Below the pieces are notes generated by a model that was not told the DNA's origin, did no database searches, and worked only from the letters and a program-made list of their open reading frames with translations. From Litomosoides sigmodontis (Eukaryota > Nematoda > Chromadorea > Rhabditida > Onchocercidae), in NCBI GenBank assembly GCA_963070105.1, contig OY718804.1, positions 2,272,817 to 2,336,816 on the forward strand: 64,000 nt of DNA, written 5' to 3'. Position numbers and translations under genes: made by a program. Positions 63,943 to 64,000 of this stretch are shown piece after piece. Each line of letters opens with the position of its first letter. Positions within the stretch are counted from its first letter, which is position 1.

Positions 63943-64000
63943 TCGCTTTTTCGAACTTTCAACTGTTTCATTCTGTAATCACCGATTTTAAAATAAAATT
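62048..64000. other. Right flank, no gene recognised
   Basis: AT-rich DNA with a TC array at about 62392-62411 and CA arrays at the end. A short plus-strand frame near 62470-62527 follows an AG acceptor but is too short to support. Confidence 0.4.
63598..63804. repeat. Degenerate (CA)n / (ACGCAC)n array
   Basis: CA array with ACACGCGC and ACACCC variants, followed after about 100 bp by an AAC/CAA array at 63909-63941. Confidence 0.9.

Overview
This is a eukaryotic window, about 70% AT, and almost certainly from a nematode. Genes are split by short introns with GT..TTTYAG borders. Most start codons sit at or just after an AG acceptor, as expected for spliced-leader trans-splicing. The gene families match the nematode/animal repertoire. 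Three neighbouring genes (a cullin-1, a collagen galactosyltransferase-family gene and an STK16-type kinase) recall Caenorhabditis elegans cosmid D2045 on chromosome III, where cul-1 is D2045.6 and the GLT25 homologue is D2045.9 (from memory). AT content, intron style and loose operon spacing suggest a clade III (spirurid/filarial-like) parasite, but the species cannot be fixed from sequence alone. All gene models were spliced by eye; intron phases were checked so that each model stays in frame from start to stop.

Layout. 1.6-20.6 kb (+): a six-exon ephrin gene with very large introns full of microsatellites, including two (TAA)n/(TTA)n arrays of about 0.8 and 1.4 kb. 21.4-33.7 kb (-): a compact, repeat-poor block read leftwards: cul-1, an unrecognised small gene, a GLT25/COLGALT-family gene with a C-terminal RDEL, a second unrecognised small membrane-type gene, and an STK16-like kinase. 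The gaps between coding regions are only about 80-300 bp, which looks like an operon. 33.7-38.5 kb: mostly non-coding, divergent promoter region. 38.5-41.5 kb (+): a protein with an RS domain, C2H2 fingers and tandem CX5CX4CX3H fingers. 43.0-45.6 kb (+): beta-sarcoglycan. 47.3-58.7 kb (+): a 26-exon TRPM channel whose C-terminus is a TRPM2-type NUDT9-homology domain. 58.7-64 kb: repeats, including a third TTA array of about 0.9 kb, and one minus-strand exon resembling the N-terminus of serine acetyltransferase.

The most unusual item is the TRPM gene. It keeps the TRPM2-style NUDT9-H landmarks (GRxGxxGRG and RxTDNAW) but has lost the Nudix box, has a non-canonical pore-filter segment, and carries a 33-residue glutamine run in its N-terminal SLOG/MHR region. 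Second is the COLGALT-family gene, whose N-terminal glycosyltransferase domain has lost the first Asp of the DxD motif. Third is the operon-like block with two small undescribed genes between well-known ones. No rRNA, tRNA, CRISPR or clear transposase gene was seen.
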